Positions 49,679 through 60,467 of a DNA stretch of 64,000 bases are shown here, in pieces; the first letter of the stretch is position 1; each line of letters begins with the position of its first letter. The stretch is taken from contig NZ_CP032487.1 in the NCBI RefSeq assembly GCF_004124235.1, positions 2,852,001-2,916,000 on the forward strand. The letters are read 5' to 3'. Source of the stretch: Yersinia hibernica. GTDB lineage: Bacteria; Pseudomonadota; Gammaproteobacteria; Enterobacterales; Enterobacteriaceae. Both the position numbers and the translations under genes were made by a program. Below the pieces are notes generated by a model. It did not search any database. It had not been told where the DNA came from and saw nothing but the letters and a program-made list of their open reading frames with translations.

Positions 49679-50983
49679 TTACGCAGTCGTGGTCTGATTC
49701 ATCAGCTCACTGAAGGTAGTTGGTTTTTCAGTCACTTTGGCTTTAGCCAGCAGAGTTTCTACTGCTTGCTCTTCCAAAGCAACGTTACGCATATTGTTCA
49801 TCAGCTCTTTGTTTTTGCTGTAGAACTCAATCACTTCTTGTGGATCTTCGTAAGCAGAAGCCATTTCTTCAATCAGTGCTTTAACACGATCTTCATCAGC
49901 TTTCAGCTCGTGCTGGCTGATAACTTCGCCCAGCAACAGACCGACAACAACACGGCGTTTAGCTTGTTCTTCGAACAATTCACGTGGCAATTCAGCAGCT
50001 TGTTTCTCGTTGCCACCGAAACGCTGTGCCGCCTGACGGCGCAGAACGTCGATTTCACCCTCAACCAGTGCCGCTGGAACGTCAATTTCGTTAGCGCTAA
50101 CCAGACCGTCGATTGCCTGAGTTTTCACACGGTTACGTACCGCGCCTTTCAGCTCGCGTTCCATGTTTTTACGCACTTCAGCACGCAGGCCGGCAACTGA
50201 ACCATCAGCAACGCCAAAACGTTTGATGAATTCTTCAGTCAGTTCTGGCAATTCACGCACTTCAACTTTCTTCAACACGATGTCGAATTTAGCTGATTTA
50301 CCTTTCAGATTTTCTGCATGGTAATCTTCTGGGAAGTTTACGTCGATGGTGAATTCTTCACCGGCTTTATGGCCGATAACACCTTCTTCGAAACCTGGGA
50401 TCATACGACCCTGACCCATGGCTAGCACGAAATCAGTCGCTTTGCCGCCTTCAAACACTTCACCATCGATAGAACCGGTGAAGTCCAGAGTTGCGCGATC
50501 TTCAGCAGTAGCTGCGGCGTCAGTTTCTTTCCAAGTTGCTTGTTGCTTACGCAGAGTTTCCAGCATGGTATCAACGTCAGCGTCATTAACTTCAACAACT
50601 GGCTTCTCAACTTCGATGCTTTCCAGATCTTTCAGCTCAACTTCCGGATACACTTCAAACTCAACGGAATAAGTAAAATCTTCACCCTGCTTGTATTGGC
50701 CTGGCACATAGTTAGGTGCGCCAGCTGGGTTAATTTTTTCTTTAATGATCGCATCAACAAAATTACGTTGCATCAGATCACCCAGTACGTCCTGGCGAAC
50801 AGATGCGCCGTAACGCTGTTCAACAATGTTCATTGGCACATGGCCTTTACGGAAACCGTCAATACGAACATTTTTAGCGGCTTTAACTAATTCGCTTTTT
50901 ACTGCTTTCTCAATGCTGTCAGCTGCAACAGTAATTGTTACACGGCGGCCAAGGCCTTGGGTGGTTTCAACAGAAACTTGCAT
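49679..50983 (-). CDS. tig: Trigger factor
   Basis: This ribosome-associated chaperone of 434 aa has the ribosome-docking loop [12 protein letters not shown] near residue 43, an FKBP-type prolyl isomerase domain (~150-245) and a helical C-terminal chaperone domain. In the docking loop Lys is replaced by His after GFRKG relative to E. coli (GFRKGKVP). It is followed by clpP, as usual. Confidence 0.98.
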   Translation of the reverse strand: MQVSVETTQGLGRRVTITVAADSIEKAVKSELVKAAKNVRIDGFRKGHVPMNIVEQRYGASVRQDVLGDLMQRNFVDAIIKEKINPAGAPNYVPGQYKQGEDFTYSVEFEVYPEVELKDLESIEVEKPVVEVNDADVDTMLETLRKQQATWKETDAAATAEDRATLDFTGSIDGEVFEGGKATDFVLAMGQGRMIPGFEEGVIGHKAGEEFTIDVNFPEDYHAENLKGKSAKFDIVLKKVEVRELPELTEEFIKRFGVADGSVAGLRAEVRKNMERELKGAVRNRVKTQAIDGLVSANEIDVPAALVEGEIDVLRRQAAQRFGGNEKQAAELPRELFEEQAKRRVVVGLLLGEVISQHELKADEDRVKALIEEMASAYEDPQEVIEFYSKNKELMNNMRNVALEEQAVETLLAKAKVTEKPTTFSELMNQTTTA

Positions 50984-51412
50984 CTTGTTACCTCAAAAAA
51001 ATCACAGTGCTCGGTCAACTCCAGAAGCTGCAACGAAGCAGCACCATTACCCTTTCAGGAATGATGCGAACTCTGAAAACACCCTCTAAGAACCGGGACG
51101 GCCGCATTATACAGAACCGAGTATCCCAGATGTCAGAAGCGTCCCGAAACCATTCCGGAAAAATAAGACGCGACATTATAGCGGCGCACAGGTTATGAGT
51201 CGAGGAAAGCAAGCGAATGTTGTCGCGGTAAAACTCACGCGTGAATCGTTCCTTCGACTAAAACTCCTACGGCGCGCACATAAAATTAAGATGTCGCCTA
51301 CACAGAAACACAAGCGGCCCTAAGGCCGCCTGCAAAATTCTCACCTACTAATACCCTAAATCAGGCCCGAGTGACTACTATTATCCCGCCTGTTTTTAAT
51401 TAATCCCGCTGC

Positions 51413-51736
51413 TCAAGCCAATGTACCGGCCCCGCGACAAGACGGCGAAGCCGGGACGGTATCTTGTAACCCAGCCCACTCTTTTAGGGTGTAGGTGTGC
51501 AAGGCCAGCGCATGCACCGTGCTTGCAAGCTCTTCAGCCAACGCACTATAAATCGCGCGGTGGCGATTAAGAAAGCGTTGATCTTGAAATTTATCGCTGA
51601 CGATCACAATTTTAAAATGACTTTCCGAACCCGCGGGAACATTGTGGCGGTAACTTTCATTGATTACCTCCAGATGATCCGGTTCGAATGCCAATTTTAG
51701 TTTTTCTTCAATTTGTTCCCGAATCAAAATCATCAT
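51413..51736 (-). CDS. bolA: BolA transcriptional/iron-sulfur regulator
   Basis: This 107-aa BolA/IbaG-family protein affects morphology and biofilm and works with monothiol glutaredoxins. The core [24 protein letters not shown] and the DNA-binding-like [17 protein letters not shown] are typical, including the conserved His in [10 protein letters not shown]. Two adjacent ATGs (51736, 51733) are possible; AGGAG spacing slightly favours the second. It is divergent from yajG. Confidence 0.96.
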   Translation of the reverse strand: MMILIREQIEEKLKLAFEPDHLEVINESYRHNVPAGSESHFKIVIVSDKFQDQRFLNRHRAIYSALAEELASTVHALALHTYTLKEWAGLQDTVPASPSCRGAGTLA

Positions 51737-51964
51737 GTGCTCCTGACTACTGAGGCAGAAAACAGCCTACTCTCTCTGGTAATATTAGTTGATTTTCGCT
51801 GTTTTATAACATTTTGGATACAAAATATCCCGAATATCTCTGCATCAATATCTTCCCCCCGCCAATCGCGGTGATATGATGTGGCAACTGCAAACTCGCA
51901 AAATAACATGGCTGCTATCCCGCTCTGATTATTAAAGAATTCCATAACTATTGAGAAAGTGAAC

Positions 51965-52543
51965 ATGCTAAAGAAAATTCTTTTCCCGCTGTTGGCTGTT
52001 TTTATACTGGCGGGTTGTGCTGCCAGTAACAACACGTTGAATGTGACGCCGAAAATCGTCTTGCCACCGCAAGACCCAACGCTGATGGGGATTACTATCA
52101 GCATTAATGGGGCAGATCAGCGCCAAGATGCCGCACTGGCTAAAGTCAATCGTGATGGTCAACTGGTGGTATTAACCCCATCGCGTGACCTGCGTTTCTT
52201 GCTACAGGAAGTACTCGAGAAACAAATGACTGCCCGCGGCTATATGATTGGCACCAATGCACCAGTTGATCTACAAATTGTGGTAAATCAGCTATTTGCT
52301 GATGTGCAGGAAGGTAATCTGCGCTATAACATCACCACAAAAGCAGATATTTCCATCACTGCCACGGCAAAAAATGGCAACAAGCAGGTTAAAAACTACC
52401 GCGCCAGCTATAACGTGCAAGGTGCATTTACTGCAACCAATGAAAAAATCACTAATGCCGTTAACACCGTGTTGAGCGATGTTATTGCAGATATGGCGCA
52501 AGACACCAGCGTCAGCAGCTTTATCAAGCAGAATGCCCGTTAA
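51965..52543 (+). CDS. yajG: YajG lipoprotein
   Basis: This 192-aa predicted lipoprotein has signal MLKKILFPLLAVFILAG-C with Cys18 as lipidation site, followed by the family core TPKIVLPPQDPTLMGITIS and SRDLRFLLQEVLEKQMTARGY. Function is unknown; it often precedes ampG and has been linked to murein recycling loci by position. ATG 51965 is preferred to GTG 51959. Confidence 0.94.
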   Translation: MLKKILFPLLAVFILAGCAASNNTLNVTPKIVLPPQDPTLMGITISINGADQRQDAALAKVNRDGQLVVLTPSRDLRFLLQEVLEKQMTARGYMIGTNAPVDLQIVVNQLFADVQEGNLRYNITTKADISITATAKNGNKQVKNYRASYNVQGAFTATNEKITNAVNTVLSDVIADMAQDTSVSSFIKQNAR

Positions 52544-52623
52544 TCTGCTGTTTGCTTAACATCTTTATTACTGCTTAATAGAATGTTCTGCCCCGTTCAT
52601 GGGGTGGAACATGTAGGTCTAAC

Positions 52624-54102
52624 ATGTCCAATCGCTATTCAAACCTTTTTACCCAACGTAATTCTCTTGTTCTTTTGTTGTTGGGATTTGCTTCAGGCCT
52701 CCCTTTAGCCCTGACTGGTGGGACATTACAGGCCTGGATGACGGTAGAAAACGTTAGCCTGAAAACTATTGGTATTTTTTCCCTGGTCGGCCAAGCCTAC
52801 GTATTTAAGTTCCTCTGGTCCCCCTTTATGGACCGCTACACCCCGTCATTCCTCGGCCGCCGACGCGGTTGGTTGCTCATCAGCCAGCTGTTATTAATCG
52901 TCGCCATTATCGCCATGGGGTTTATGGAGCCGGCTAAACATTTATGGTGGCTAGCCGCTATTGCTGTGCTGGTTGCTTTCTGTTCTGCATCGCAAGACAT
53001 TGTTTTTGATGCCTATAAAACTGACTTACTGACGGCGGAAGAACGCGGTACCGGTGCCGCCGTCTCCGTGCTGGGTTATCGTCTCGCCATGTTGGTGTCG
53101 GGCGGGCTGGCGTTGTGGATAGCGGATCGCTATCTTGGTTGGCAATCCACTTACTGGTTGATGGCTGGATTAATGTTAATTGGGGTATTTGCCACACTAT
53201 TTGCCCCAGAACCCGACATTCGAATTGCTCCGCCAAAAACCTTGGAACAAGCCATTGTTGAGCCATTGCGAGATTTCTTTGGCCGTAACAATGCCTGGCT
53301 GATTCTGCTGCTTATCGTGTTGTACAAAATGGGCGATGCTTTTGCAGCCAGTCTGAGCACTACATTCCTGATCCGCGGAGTCGGATTTGATGCCGGTGAA
53401 GTCGGGTTGGTCAATAAAACCCTGGGATTAATCGCCACTATTATTGGCGCGCTGTATGGCGGCCTGCTAATGCAGCGCCTGAGCTTATTCCGCGCATTGA
53501 TGATATTCGGCATTTTACAGGCAGTATCCAACATTGGTTACTGGCTGTTATCCATCACAGATAAAAATATATTCTCCATGGGCAGCGCCATATTCCTGGA
53601 AAACCTGTGTGGCGGGATGGGAACTGCGGCATTTGTCGCGCTGCTGATGACACTCTGTAATAAATCTTTCTCCGCCACACAATTTGCTTTGTTATCAGCA
53701 TTATCCGCGGTAGGGCGAGTCTACGTTGGCCCGATAGCCGGGTGGTTCGTTGAAACACATGGCTGGCCATTATTCTACTTATTCTCCATTGCGGCGGCCA
53801 TTCCTGGGTTATTACTGCTCTATATCTGCCGCCAGACGTTAGAACACACCCAGAAAACTGATGAATTCATGCCAAGAACAGCATTTAAAACTGCTTACCG
53901 CTGGGCATTGCGCTTTTTGACCATAGGCTGCGTGTTATTAGCCGCATGGCTCATCTTACTGATATGTAATGCATTGGATTGGACTGCAGCCCCTGATGTG
54001 GCAGAGATACTGCTGCTGCGTGGTATTCAGCTCAGTGTAGTCGGCATGGTGCTGGGGGGAGTATTGGATTATCTCGCGCTGAAACGAGAAAAATTAGCGT
54101 AA
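52624..54102 (+). CDS. ampG: Muropeptide permease AmpG
   Basis: AmpG imports GlcNAc-anhydroMurNAc peptides for cell-wall recycling, needed for AmpC induction. The 492-aa MFS-like protein has about 14 membrane helices; the N-terminal LGFASGLPLALTGGTLQAWM is characteristic. Length equals E. coli (491 aa). It lies 80 bp after yajG, probably the same operon, and has a terminator. Confidence 0.97.
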   Translation: MSNRYSNLFTQRNSLVLLLLGFASGLPLALTGGTLQAWMTVENVSLKTIGIFSLVGQAYVFKFLWSPFMDRYTPSFLGRRRGWLLISQLLLIVAIIAMGFMEPAKHLWWLAAIAVLVAFCSASQDIVFDAYKTDLLTAEERGTGAAVSVLGYRLAMLVSGGLALWIADRYLGWQSTYWLMAGLMLIGVFATLFAPEPDIRIAPPKTLEQAIVEPLRDFFGRNNAWLILLLIVLYKMGDAFAASLSTTFLIRGVGFDAGEVGLVNKTLGLIATIIGALYGGLLMQRLSLFRALMIFGILQAVSNIGYWLLSITDKNIFSMGSAIFLENLCGGMGTAAFVALLMTLCNKSFSATQFALLSALSAVGRVYVGPIAGWFVETHGWPLFYLFSIAAAIPGLLLLYICRQTLEHTQKTDEFMPRTAFKTAYRWALRFLTIGCVLLAAWLILLICNALDWTAAPDVAEILLLRGIQLSVVGMVLGGVLDYLALKREKLA

Positions 54103-54121
54103 TAAACCCTATTTAATGACC

Positions 54122-54149
54122 AAAGCCGGTGCTTACACCGGCTTTTTTT
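54122..54149 (+). terminator. Terminator of yajG-ampG
   Basis: AAAGCCGGTG-CTTA-CACCGGCTTT forms a 10-bp stem followed by T residues, 20 bp after the ampG stop. Confidence 0.9.
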
Positions 54150-54189
54150 ATGCTGGCAAGATAAGCCACTTGAATACCTCATCACTAAT

Positions 54190-54262
54190 TTATTGATGGG
54201 TATCACAAATTAAAGTGACAGTTGCAAAATATTATTCGCAAAACGAGATCCAAATCACTTTC
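54190..54262 (+). promoter_or_regulatory. Two CRP-like sites upstream of ompK
   Basis: AAACGAGATCCAAATCACTTTC (54241-54262) agrees with the CRP consensus at most conserved positions. TTGATGGGTATCACAA (near 54193-54208) has a good TCACA half. The roughly 50-bp spacing recalls tandem CRP sites at tsx/CytR-type nucleoside genes. This is a pattern match, not proof. Confidence 0.45.
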
Positions 54263-54366
54263 AACTATTTATCCTTTCGTGCTCTGAGATTATGATGAGC
54301 GCACTTTTTGTTAAGGACTGTGTCCTTTTGTTTCTCCTGACATCTTTCACTCACACAGAGGCATTT

Positions 54367-55146
54367 ATGCGTAAAATTCTTATCGGCGCAGTCGCGCTGA
54401 CGGCGGTCACTTTGGCTCCGGCCGTGCAAGCGGAATACCAGTGGGGGTTTGCTAATATCAGCATGAACTACCTTGACTGGACTCGTAGCACAACGCATAA
54501 ATCCGGTGACTCTTCGCATAAAGATGACTTCGCGTATATTGAGTTGGAAGGCGGTGCAGGCTATAGCTGGGGCGAGGTCTACGGCTTCTTTGACTTAGAA
54601 AACCCGTTCAATTCAAAAACAGCGCAACCGGGCGATAACCAGCGCTACACTTTCAAGACAACTGGCCGCTACTATCTGGGTGATTCAGGTTTCAACCTTT
54701 ATGGCCATCTTTATGGCACCTACTCGCTGCCAAGTGCTGAGGGCAACAATTACAGCAACTTCCATGAAGTAAATACGCTATACGGTATTGGCTATAACGC
54801 CACTGTTGCCGGTGTCTGGATGAAGCCGTTTGTTGCTCTACACTATGTGGACCAGACCTATTACTCCGGTAATAACGGCTATGTTGTCGGCTGGGTTGCA
54901 GGCTATGACTTCACCGCGTTCGATGAGAAATTCAGCATCACCAACTGGAATGAACTGGAGTTTAACCGAGCGGAGCGCTACGCCGCAGGCAACGGCGGCC
55001 GTAACGGAGTAAACGGTGCGATTGCGCTTTGGTGGACGCCAATTAAGCAATTCACCACTGGTATTCAATACCGTTATGCTTATAACAAATTAGGCGAAGA
55101 TTTTTTACAAGATGGTATCGTTTATTCGATTAAATATAATTTCTAG
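54367..55146 (+). CDS. ompK: OmpK/Tsx-family outer-membrane nucleoside channel
   Basis: This 259-aa precursor has a signal peptide ending APAVQA (residues 1-21) and a mature beta-barrel rich in aromatic beta strands (EYQWGFANISMNYLDW..., ending GIVYSIKYNF with a C-terminal Phe). It matches the nucleoside-specific channel (Tsx/OmpK) superfamily. It probably takes up nucleosides through the outer membrane and may be a phage receptor, as OmpK is in Vibrio. The start is ATG 54367, with AGAGG 5 nt upstream, over the longer frame from 54292. It is inserted between ampG and cyoA, not present there in E. coli. Confidence 0.85.
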   Translation: MRKILIGAVALTAVTLAPAVQAEYQWGFANISMNYLDWTRSTTHKSGDSSHKDDFAYIELEGGAGYSWGEVYGFFDLENPFNSKTAQPGDNQRYTFKTTGRYYLGDSGFNLYGHLYGTYSLPSAEGNNYSNFHEVNTLYGIGYNATVAGVWMKPFVALHYVDQTYYSGNNGYVVGWVAGYDFTAFDEKFSITNWNELEFNRAERYAAGNGGRNGVNGAIALWWTPIKQFTTGIQYRYAYNKLGEDFLQDGIVYSIKYNF

Positions 55147-55153
55147 CTAAATG

Positions 55154-55186
55154 ATTCCGGGGACGTCTATTTTTAGTCCCCGGAAT
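55154..55186 (+). terminator. Terminator of ompK
   Basis: ATTCCGGGGAC and GTCCCCGGAAT form a perfect 11-bp stem with an 11-nt loop, then a T/A-rich tail, 8 bp after the stop. Confidence 0.88.
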
Positions 55187-55508
55187 ATATTTTAATTTAC
55201 TGCGTCATCACATATTATTTACATAAAATAAGCCTACGCATTAAATAAAAATCAGTATTTCCTATGAATAAAAGCGTAATTACTGTTGTTTTTCCTTAAC
55301 ATCCGCTGCATTACAATAACCCGCTTTCGCCAACATATTGTTGCTATTAGTAAATTGCCACGCATGGCAACATCTGTGACCCCCTTAACATAAAGTGTCA
55401 ACAAGCCGCTGACACAATCTTAAGCATGTTTACAGTCCTGCAACGTTCCCGTAAAATGCCCGCACACATGAAACGACAATAGAGCCCTTTTGTAATTGAG
55501 GTCGTTAG
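55187..55508 (+). promoter_or_regulatory. cyo promoter region with an inverted repeat
   Basis: A 320-bp AT-rich leader of the cyo operon. GTGTCA-ACAAGCCGC-TGACAC at 55395-55415 is an inverted repeat that could be an operator; its binder is not known to me. E. coli cyo is controlled by ArcA and Fnr, but I did not identify clear sites. Confidence 0.4.
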
Positions 55509-56465
55509 ATGAGACTTAAGAAATACATTAAAAATATGGGTATGTTGTCTTTATTAGCAGCCACAGTAATGCTTAGTGGTTGCGATATGGTATTGATGAA
55601 CCCCAAAGGCGCAATCGGAGTCGAGCAAAAAACACTGATACTCACTGCTATCGGTTTAATGTTGATCGTCGTAGTTCCGGTTATTTTTATGGCGTTTGCT
55701 TTTGCATGGAAGTATCGCGCGTCCAACAAAAGTGCGACCTACACCCCAAACTGGTCCCATTCCAACAAAATTGAGCTTGTTGTTTGGGCTGTTCCAATCA
55801 TTATTATTGCTATTTTGGCAACAATAACTTGGAAAACTTCCCACGAACTTGACCCGTTCAAACCACTTGAAGTGGCGGGTAAACAACCCATCACCATTGA
55901 AGTGGTTTCCCTTGACTGGAAATGGCTATTTATCTATCCAGAACAAGGTATTGCTACAGTAAATGAACTGGCTTTCCCTACTGATGTTCCGGTGAACTTC
56001 AAAATCACCTCCAACTCAGTAATGAACTCGTTCTTTATTCCTCAGTTAGGCGGGCAGATTTATGCGATGGCCGGGATGCAAACCAAACTGCACCTGATCG
56101 CCAACGAAGCCGGTAAATACAATGGTATTTCCAGCAGCTTCAGTGGCAAAGGCTTCTCTGGTATGAAATTCACTGCAATCGCCACACCGACGCAGGAAGA
56201 CTTCAACCAGTGGGTCGCACAAGTGAAAAAATCGCCAAATACCCTGAATACCACTGATGATTTCAATAAACTGGCTGAACCGAGTGAAAATAACCCGGTT
56301 GAGTATTTCTCCAGTGTTAAACCGGAGCTGTTTAAAGGAATTATTGGCAAGTTTATGGGCGATATGAACATGCACCAAAAAGGCGATGATACCCATAAAG
56401 GTATGGATATGAGCCAGGGCATGGATATGGGCGAACACGCCGCTCACGCCGGAGCCGAGGAATAA
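55509..56465 (+). CDS. cyoA: Cytochrome bo3 ubiquinol oxidase subunit II
   Basis: This 318-aa subunit has a lipoprotein signal with lipobox LSG-C (Cys25), two membrane helices (~45-70 and ~90-110) and a periplasmic cupredoxin-like domain without the CuA ligands, as in quinol oxidases ([23 protein letters not shown]). The C-terminus is Met/His-rich ([20 protein letters not shown]), longer than some homologs. It is the first gene of cyoABCDE. Confidence 0.97.
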   Translation: MRLKKYIKNMGMLSLLAATVMLSGCDMVLMNPKGAIGVEQKTLILTAIGLMLIVVVPVIFMAFAFAWKYRASNKSATYTPNWSHSNKIELVVWAVPIIIIAILATITWKTSHELDPFKPLEVAGKQPITIEVVSLDWKWLFIYPEQGIATVNELAFPTDVPVNFKITSNSVMNSFFIPQLGGQIYAMAGMQTKLHLIANEAGKYNGISSSFSGKGFSGMKFTAIATPTQEDFNQWVAQVKKSPNTLNTTDDFNKLAEPSENNPVEYFSSVKPELFKGIIGKFMGDMNMHQKGDDTHKGMDMSQGMDMGEHAAHAGAEE

Positions 56466-56469
56466 AACG

Positions 56470-58461
56470 ATGTTGGGAAAATTAACACTTGATGCGGTTC
56501 CGCTACACGAACCAATCATTATGGTTACCGTTGCTGCAATTGTTCTGGGTGGGCTGGCGCTTGTCGCTGCTCTGACCTATTTTGGCAAATGGAAATGGTT
56601 ATGGAGCGAATGGCTGACTTCGGTTGACCATAAAAAAATCGGTATCATGTACATTCTGGTCGCCATGGTCATGCTGTTGCGTGGTTTTGCCGACGCCATC
56701 ATGATGCGTAGCCAGCAAGCACTTGCTTCCGCTGGTGAGGCCGGGTTCCTGCCGCCTCATCACTATGATCAAATTTTCACCGCGCACGGCGTTATCATGA
56801 TTTTCTTCATGGCGATGCCTTTCGTCGTGGGCTTGATGAACGTGGTTGTACCGCTACAAATCGGTGCTCGTGACGTTGCCTTCCCGTTCCTTAACTCCTT
56901 GAGTTTCTGGTTCTTTGTCGTCGGTGTGGTGTTAATCAACATCTCGCTGGGGGTCGGTGAATTCGCGCAAACCGGTTGGTTAGCCTATCCGCCGCTATCA
57001 GGCATAGAATATAACCCAGGAGTTGGGGTCGATTACTGGATCTGGAGTCTACAGATTTCTGGTTTAGGGACCTTACTGACCGGTGTTAACTTCTTCGCGA
57101 CAATTCTGAAAATGCGTGCGCCTGGCATGTCGATGATGAAGATGCCTGTCTTCACATGGGCGGCACTTTGCACCAACATTTTAATTATCGTTTCTTTCCC
57201 GATCCTGACGGTGACTGTCGCGTTACTGACACTGGATCGCTACATGGGCACCCATTTCTTTACCAATGATATGGGCGGCAACATGATGATGTACATCAAC
57301 CTGATTTGGGCCTGGGGCCATCCGGAAGTGTACATTCTGGTGCTGCCGGTATTCGGGGTGTTCTCCGAAGTGACCGCCACCTTCTCAAGAAAGCGTCTGT
57401 TTGGTTACACTTCTTTAGTGTGGGCAACCATCGCCATTACCGTGCTGTCGTTTATTGTTTGGCTACACCACTTCTTCACCATGGGGTCTGGTGCCAACGT
57501 CAACGCCTTCTTCGGTATCGCCACGATGATTATTTCTATCCCGACTGGGGTGAAAATCTTCAACTGGCTGTTCACCATGTACCAAGGCCGTATCCAGTTT
57601 AACTCCGCCATGTTGTGGACCGTTGGCTTCATCATCACCTTCTCTATCGGTGGGATGACTGGCGTTCTGTTGGCGGTGCCGGGTGCCAACTTTGTTCTGC
57701 ATAACAGTTTGTTCCTGATTGCCCACTTCCATAACGTGATTATCGGTGGTGTGGTGTTCGGTTGCTTTGCTGGCCTGACTTACTGGTGGCCGAAGTCCTT
57801 TGGCTTTACGCTGAATGAAAAATGGGGCATCCGTGCATTCTGGTTCTGGATTATCGGCTTCTTCGTAGCTTTCATGCCACTGTATGTGCTGGGCTTTATG
57901 GGGATGACTCGTCGTCTAAGCCAGGATATCAACCCGGAATTCCACCCGATGTTGATGGTGGCCGCAGGCGGTGCAGCACTGATTGCATGCGGTATCTTGT
58001 GCCAAGTTATCCAGGTGTTCGTCAGTATTCGTGACCGCGAGCAAAATCGCGACCTGACTGGTGACCCATGGGGTGGCCGTACGCTGGAGTGGTCTACCTC
58101 TTCCCCACCGCCGTTCTATAACTTCGCAGTTGTTCCTGAAGTGACAGACCGTGACGAATTCTGGGATATGAAAGAGAAAGGCGAAGCATACAAACGCCCA
58201 GCGAAATACGAAGAAATCCACATGCCGAAGAATACTGGTGCAGGTGTGATTATTGCTGGCTTCAGCTTGATCTTTGGCTTTGCCATGATCTGGTATATCT
58301 GGTGGCTGGCCATTGTTGGCTTCGCTGGCATGATTGTGACCTGGATTGTGAAAAGCTTCGACGAGGATGTTGATTACTATGTGCCGGTGGCAGAAGTTGA
58401 GCGCATTGAAAATCTTCATCATGAACAAATCAGCAAAGCAGGCGTGAATCATGTCAACTGA
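56470..58461 (+). CDS. cyoB: Cytochrome bo3 ubiquinol oxidase subunit I
   Basis: This 663-aa catalytic subunit holds heme b, heme o3 and CuB and pumps protons. Visible residues are the quinone/proton-related Asp in [16 protein letters not shown] and the CuB His-Tyr motif in [12 protein letters not shown]. Further His ligands lie in [10 protein letters not shown] and [17 protein letters not shown]. It starts 4 bp after cyoA and overlaps cyoC by 11 bp. Confidence 0.98.
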   Translation: MLGKLTLDAVPLHEPIIMVTVAAIVLGGLALVAALTYFGKWKWLWSEWLTSVDHKKIGIMYILVAMVMLLRGFADAIMMRSQQALASAGEAGFLPPHHYDQIFTAHGVIMIFFMAMPFVVGLMNVVVPLQIGARDVAFPFLNSLSFWFFVVGVVLINISLGVGEFAQTGWLAYPPLSGIEYNPGVGVDYWIWSLQISGLGTLLTGVNFFATILKMRAPGMSMMKMPVFTWAALCTNILIIVSFPILTVTVALLTLDRYMGTHFFTNDMGGNMMMYINLIWAWGHPEVYILVLPVFGVFSEVTATFSRKRLFGYTSLVWATIAITVLSFIVWLHHFFTMGSGANVNAFFGIATMIISIPTGVKIFNWLFTMYQGRIQFNSAMLWTVGFIITFSIGGMTGVLLAVPGANFVLHNSLFLIAHFHNVIIGGVVFGCFAGLTYWWPKSFGFTLNEKWGIRAFWFWIIGFFVAFMPLYVLGFMGMTRRLSQDINPEFHPMLMVAAGGAALIACGILCQVIQVFVSIRDREQNRDLTGDPWGGRTLEWSTSSPPPFYNFAVVPEVTDRDEFWDMKEKGEAYKRPAKYEEIHMPKNTGAGVIIAGFSLIFGFAMIWYIWWLAIVGFAGMIVTWIVKSFDEDVDYYVPVAEVERIENLHHEQISKAGVNHVN

Positions 58462-59065
58462 AACTCTGACTAACCACAACGTCGCCCATGCAGAGCATGG
58501 GCATCACGATGCAGGAGCGACGAAAGTCTTCGGCTTCTGGATCTACCTGATGAGCGACTGTATTTTGTTTGCGACCTTGTTCGCAACTTATGCAGTGCTG
58601 GTAAACGGGACCGCTGGCGGTCCTTCCGGCAGGGATATCTTCGACTTGAACTTTGTTCTGGTCGAAACCTTCCTGTTACTGTTCAGTAGTATTACTTACG
58701 GCATCGCTATGCTGGGCATGAATAAAGGCCATAAAAACCAGGTAAATACCTGGCTAGGTCTGACTTTCCTGTTCGGTCTGGGCTTTGTGGCCATGGAAAT
58801 CTATGAATTCCATCACCTGATTGTTGAAGGCTACGGCCCGGATCGCAGCGCGTTCCTGTCAAGCTTCTTCGCTCTGGTTGCCACCCACGGTATTCACGTT
58901 ACTGCTGGCCTGGTTTGGATCATCATTATGATGATTCAAGTAGCAAAACGCGGCCTGAATGAGACGAACCGTACCCGCCTGATGTGCCTGAGCTTGTTCT
59001 GGCACTTCCTGGACGTGGTCTGGATCTGCGTATTCACCGTTGTCTATCTGTTAGGAGCCATGTAA
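58451..59065 (+). CDS. cyoC: Cytochrome bo3 ubiquinol oxidase subunit III
   Basis: This 204-aa membrane subunit has five helices and the subunit III patterns [24 protein letters not shown] and [28 protein letters not shown]. It overlaps cyoB by 11 bp and cyoD by 1 bp (TAATG), showing translational coupling. Confidence 0.98.
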   Translation: MSTETLTNHNVAHAEHGHHDAGATKVFGFWIYLMSDCILFATLFATYAVLVNGTAGGPSGRDIFDLNFVLVETFLLLFSSITYGIAMLGMNKGHKNQVNTWLGLTFLFGLGFVAMEIYEFHHLIVEGYGPDRSAFLSSFFALVATHGIHVTAGLVWIIIMMIQVAKRGLNETNRTRLMCLSLFWHFLDVVWICVFTVVYLLGAM

Positions 59066-59397
59066 TGAGTCATCCAACAACTACTCACGGTGGAGCCAGC
59101 CACGGTAGCTTGAAGTCATATCTTATTGGCTTCATTCTGTCGGTCATTCTGACAGTTATTCCATTCGCTATGGTGATGAGTGGTACCGCCTCCCATACGA
59201 CTATTCTGGCCACAGTGGTCGGTTTAGCCGTGGTGCAGATTATCGTGCATCTGGTGTACTTCCTGCATATGAATGGATCGTCCGAAGAACGTTGGAATCT
59301 GGTGGCATTCCTGTTCACCGCTATGATTATCGCAATCGTTGTTGTGGGCTCACTCTGGATTATGTACAACCTCAACATCAATATGATGGTTGACTGA
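59065..59397 (+). CDS. cyoD: Cytochrome bo3 ubiquinol oxidase subunit IV
   Basis: This 110-aa small membrane subunit has three helices (e.g. [20 protein letters not shown] and [16 protein letters not shown]). It helps assemble the oxidase. The start ATG at 59065 shares a base with the cyoC stop; a longer frame from 58984 lies inside cyoC and is rejected. Confidence 0.97.
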   Translation: MSHPTTTHGGASHGSLKSYLIGFILSVILTVIPFAMVMSGTASHTTILATVVGLAVVQIIVHLVYFLHMNGSSEERWNLVAFLFTAMIIAIVVVGSLWIMYNLNINMMVD

Positions 59398-59407
59398 AGA
59401 GCTGCAT

Positions 59408-60298
59408 GTGATGATTAAGCAATACCTGCAAGTAACTAAACCAGGAATTATTTTCGGCAATTTAATTTCTGTCGTTGGGGGATTTCTCCTCGCTTCCAAA
59501 GGCGTGATTGATTACCCCCTTTTTCTCGCCACCCTGTTCGGTGTCTCGCTAGTTGTTGCCTCCGGCTGTGTATTTAACAACTACATCGACCGTGACATCG
59601 ACCGCATCATGGAGAGAACGAAGAATCGTGTCCTGGTCAAAGGGCTTATCGATCCGAAAGTGAGCCTGATTTATGCTTCAGTACTGGGTATTGCTGGCAT
59701 GTTGCTGCTCTATGTCGCCGCTAACCCATTAGCCATGTGGCTGGCTGTGATTGGTTTCGTGATTTATGTCGGGGTTTATAGCCTCTACATGAAGCGCAAA
59801 TCTGTCTACGGCACATTGATTGGCAGCTTATCAGGTGCCGCGCCACCGGTGATTGGTTACTGCGCCGTTACCGGGCAGTTTGATATGGGTGCGTTGATCT
59901 TGCTGCTTATCTTCAGCTTGTGGCAAATGCCGCACTCTTATGCCATCGCGATTTTCCGCTTTAAGGATTATCAAGCTGCCAACATTCCGGTGCTGCCGGT
60001 GATAAAAGGAATATCGGTCACCAAAAACCATATTACCCTTTATATCTTGGCCTTTATGGTCGCCACCTTAATGCTGACCCTAAGTGGCTATGCTGGCTAC
60101 AAATATCTGGTCGTGGCCGCGGCGGTGAGTGTTTGGTGGTTGGGCATGGCATTGCGCGGTTATAAAGCCACCAATGACAGCGTATGGGCGAGAAAACTAT
60201 TTGTCTTCTCTATCATTGCCATTACGTCATTGAGCGTCATGATGTCGGTTGATTTCAATGTTCCTTCCTCGGCCGGGTTACTGACTTACGTCGGGTAA
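59408..60298 (+). CDS. cyoE: Protoheme IX farnesyltransferase
   Basis: CyoE makes heme O by adding a farnesyl group to heme B for the bo3 oxidase. The 296-aa membrane prenyltransferase has the Asp-rich motif [20 protein letters not shown] near residue 60 and [25 protein letters not shown]. The start is taken at GTG 59408 (MMIKQYLQ), giving the 296 aa of homologs; ATG 59411 is the alternative. It is the last cyo gene. Confidence 0.96.
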   Translation: MMIKQYLQVTKPGIIFGNLISVVGGFLLASKGVIDYPLFLATLFGVSLVVASGCVFNNYIDRDIDRIMERTKNRVLVKGLIDPKVSLIYASVLGIAGMLLLYVAANPLAMWLAVIGFVIYVGVYSLYMKRKSVYGTLIGSLSGAAPPVIGYCAVTGQFDMGALILLLIFSLWQMPHSYAIAIFRFKDYQAANIPVLPVIKGISVTKNHITLYILAFMVATLMLTLSGYAGYKYLVVAAAVSVWWLGMALRGYKATNDSVWARKLFVFSIIAITSLSVMMSVDFNVPSSAGLLTYVG

Positions 60299-60317
60299 TT
60301 TCAATCCTGTTGATCTG

Positions 60318-60350
60318 AAAGTGGCTGTGACCTACAGCCACTTTTTATTT
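60318..60350 (+). terminator. Terminator of the cyo operon
   Basis: AAAGTGGCTGT-GACCT-ACAGCCACTTT forms an 11-bp stem followed by a T-rich tail, 20 bp after the cyoE stop. Confidence 0.9.
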
Positions 60351-60467
60351 CTCGCCCTCCCCTGCTGTTAGCTAAAAACTCGCCTGTAATACATTCTAAA
60401 CATCAATAGATTTACTGGCTGCGCCCAACATCATTACAATGGGAAAGAATGTTTTTTTGAGGTGGTA

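Noticed and set aside
54292..55146. Longer start of ompK at 54292
   Set aside because: The signal peptide and the AGAGG ribosome site fit ATG 54367; the upstream part is not conserved-looking.
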